A DNA stretch of 64,000 nucleotides from an uncultured Clostridia bacterium (GTDB lineage: Bacteria; Bacillota; Clostridia; Christensenellales; Aristaeellaceae), in the NCBI GenBank assembly GCA_934636105.1, contig CAKTZR010000018.1, positions 4,897 through 68,896 on the forward strand, written 5' to 3'. Both the position numbers and the translations under genes were made by a program. Under the pieces are notes generated by a model. It had not been told where the DNA came from. It was given only the letters and a program-made list of their open reading frames with translations, and searched no databases. Shown piece by piece: positions 62,672 through 64,000 of the stretch; positions within the stretch are counted from its first letter, which is position 1; the number at the start of each line of letters is the position of its first letter.

Positions 62672-62797
62672 TGCGGACGCGCTGTGCGCGCCCTTGCAAC
62701 GCATTTTGAAATCTGTTTGCTTTATCCGTCGCGAAGCGAAATGGGAGGTGCAGGAACCTCAGGTTCCTGCCGGGGTTTGGGGCAGCGCCCCAAGAAA
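62672..62797. repeat. Partial GGACGCGC repeat and family-2 repeat, copy 4
   Basis: 62672-62700 has GGACGCGCTGTGCGCGCCC. 62740-62797 has GCAGGAACCTCAGGTTCCTG, then GGGGTTTGGGGCAGCGCCCC, and runs up to AAAGGAAG, the ribosome binding site of the kinase gene. The AAGAACC of other copies reads AGGAACC here with the partner base also changed, so the stem is kept. Confidence 0.8.
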
Positions 62798-62805
62798 GGA
62801 AGCCT

Positions 62806-63879
62806 ATGTTTCTGGTGATTGACGGCGGCACGACCAACCTGCGCGTGACGCTGCTGGATGAAAAGCAAAAACCCGTTGACGCAGTGAAGGAGGACGGCGG
62901 CGTTCGCCATACGGCGGTTGACGGAAATAACGATTATCTGAAAACGACGCTCAAGACCTGCATCGACCGGCTGCTCACCCGAAATGGCTTGAGCGCGGGC
63001 GACGTGAAGAAATGCGTCGCTTACGGCATGATTACCAGCGATATGGGGCTGCTCGAAATCCCGCATGTGCCTGCGCCCGCGTCGGTGGGCGACCTGCATG
63101 ACGCGATGCGCACGCAGACCTTCCCGGAAATCGCGCCGTTCCCGATTCATTTCATCCCCGGCGTGCGCAACTTTGCCGGTCCGGTCGATCTGGATAATTT
63201 CGGCATGATGGATATGATGCGCGGCGAGGAGACGGAGGCCGTCGGTCTGTTCACGCTGCTTGAACCGGATACCAGCGCGATGTTCATCCTGCCGGGATCG
63301 CATAATAAATTCGTCGCCATGAGCGAGGAGGGCAAAATCCTCGGCTGCATGACCTCGATCTCCGGCGAACTGCTCGACGCGATGACCCACCACACCATTT
63401 TGGCCGATGCGGTTGAACGGGCGTTCGTCTCCCCGGAGGCGTATGACAGCAGGATGGCGATGGAGGGCGCGTGGGCCTGCTCCCAAAACGGGCTGGGCCG
63501 CGCGGCGTTCTCCGGGCGCATTCTGAAAACGCTTGGCAAGCGCACGCCTGCGGAGGTGCAGAGCTATCTGCTCGGCGCAGCGCTGGCGCTCGACGTGCAG
63601 GCGATGGAAGTGTTTCTGCCGGATCAGCCGGAGGAAATCCCGATGCCGGATAACGTCATCCCGCTGCACAAAAATCTCGGCGCGGCGCTCGGCGTTGCCC
63701 CGGATCTGGACAGGCCGAAGGAGATTGTCGAGCCGCGCATCTATGTCGCGGGCAAAGCGCCCGTGCAGCAGGCGATGATCGACGTGCTGGAAGCGCTGGG
63801 GCATGAAGGCGCGATTGCCGTTCCGCGCGAGTTGTCCGCAAGGATGGGCGTTATCGGCGCGGCGGAAATCGGACTATAA
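62806..63879 (+). CDS. dgoK: 2-keto-3-deoxygalactonate kinase (DgoK family)
   Basis: 357 residues. The actin-like kinase start FLVIDGGTTNLRVTLLD and the phosphate-2 and adenosine segments (LPGSHNKFVAMSEEGKILG) match DgoK. It phosphorylates 2-keto-3-deoxygalactonate to KDPGal, the substrate of the aldolase encoded just upstream. The upstream part of the pathway (galactonate dehydratase, transporter) is not in the window, so the source of the sugar acid is unknown. AAAGGAAG is seven bases upstream. Confidence 0.9.
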   Translation: MFLVIDGGTTNLRVTLLDEKQKPVDAVKEDGGVRHTAVDGNNDYLKTTLKTCIDRLLTRNGLSAGDVKKCVAYGMITSDMGLLEIPHVPAPASVGDLHDAMRTQTFPEIAPFPIHFIPGVRNFAGPVDLDNFGMMDMMRGEETEAVGLFTLLEPDTSAMFILPGSHNKFVAMSEEGKILGCMTSISGELLDAMTHHTILADAVERAFVSPEAYDSRMAMEGAWACSQNGLGRAAFSGRILKTLGKRTPAEVQSYLLGAALALDVQAMEVFLPDQPEEIPMPDNVIPLHKNLGAALGVAPDLDRPKEIVEPRIYVAGKAPVQQAMIDVLEALGHEGAIAVPRELSARMGVIGAAEIGL

Positions 63880-63898
63880 GCCAACGGAATATCGTAAA

Positions 63899-63922
63899 AG
63901 AGGAGGGCATAGCGCCCTCCTC
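63899..63922 (+). terminator. Hairpin after dgoK
   Basis: GAGGAGGGC pairs with GCCCTCCTC around 63901-63922. No clear T run follows, so it may only stabilise the 3' end. Confidence 0.5.
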
Positions 63923-63948
63923 TCAGCCTGTCGACAAAAGTATGCAAA

Positions 63949-63991
63949 CACCCCGGATACATGATATAATAAGAATCATGATTCCGGGGTG
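63949..63991 (+). promoter_or_regulatory. Long dyad around a -10 element at the window edge
   Basis: CACCCCGGA (63949-63957) and TCCGGGGTG (63983-63991) are inverted copies, and inside them ATGAT and ATCAT form an inner dyad around TATAAT (63965-63970). An ATG at 63997-63999 follows with GGGGTG as a possible ribosome binding site, so a gene may start at the window edge. Confidence 0.5.
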
Positions 63992-64000
63992 ATTCTATGT

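Overview
The window is about 58 kb of closely packed protein-coding DNA from a GC-rich, gut-type member of the Clostridia (Bacillota). I infer this from strong AGGAGG-type ribosome binding sites, many TTGACA-17-TATAAT promoters, a glgC-glgD-glgA glycogen operon, Gram-positive signal peptides and lipoboxes, polytopic proteins of the DUF6020 type, and several copies of small palindromic repeats (cores GAGGGAGG and AAGAACCTCAGGTTCTTG). An order such as Christensenellales or Oscillospirales is plausible but not proven. I see no rRNA, tRNA, CRISPR array, prophage or transposase gene.

Layout. 1-8.2 kb: a TetR regulator, a secreted flavin-dependent reductase with a C-terminal FMN-attachment domain, a LysR regulator, ATP-dependent PEP carboxykinase, a small heat-shock protein with a structured leader, and a secreted alkylsulfatase-type metallo-beta-lactamase protein. 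8.3-16.1 kb (minus strand): a complete oligopeptide importer oppABCDF and a C69 dipeptidase, which together form a peptide-uptake and hydrolysis unit. 16.5-24.1 kb: a stand-alone acyl-CoA carboxyltransferase, then a solute-binding protein and two hybrid sensor kinases, the second carrying two fused binding domains. 24.1-29.6 kb: two divergent operons. One encodes a cysteine-rich G3E-like GTPase, a lone ABC ATPase and a binding protein without signal peptide. The other encodes a Crp/Fnr-type regulator and a TauABC-type importer. A pair of related 16-bp palindromes covers both start regions.

29.6-44 kb: a small acidic protein, a cell-surface DUF11-like protein, PepF oligopeptidase, phosphoglucomutase, an NCS2 purine permease, an orphan DNA methyltransferase, a translation-linked operon (unknown protein, TrmD, TetM-like GTPase, MocR regulator) and a small lipoprotein. 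44.2-46.1 kb: a YtrA-type GntR regulator with an ABC exporter. 46.2-49.8 kb: two DUF6020-like membrane proteins. 49.9-54.3 kb: glgCDA, with a repetitive charged tail on GlgA. 54.6-63.9 kb: an RsuA-type pseudouridine synthase, an RsmC-like methyltransferase, two more DUF6020-like proteins, a MalY/PatB C-S lyase, PepV dipeptidase, KDPG/KDPGal aldolase and 2-keto-3-deoxygalactonate kinase.

Together the genes suggest an anaerobe that scavenges peptides (Opp, C69, PepF, PepV), runs gluconeogenesis and glycogen storage (PckA, PgcA, GlgCDA) and may use an exported flavoenzyme for an extracellular electron acceptor. The least explained parts are the GTPase/ATPase/binding-protein module with its shared operators, the tailed GlgA, the four DUF6020-like paralogues, and the dual-kinase locus with no visible output protein.
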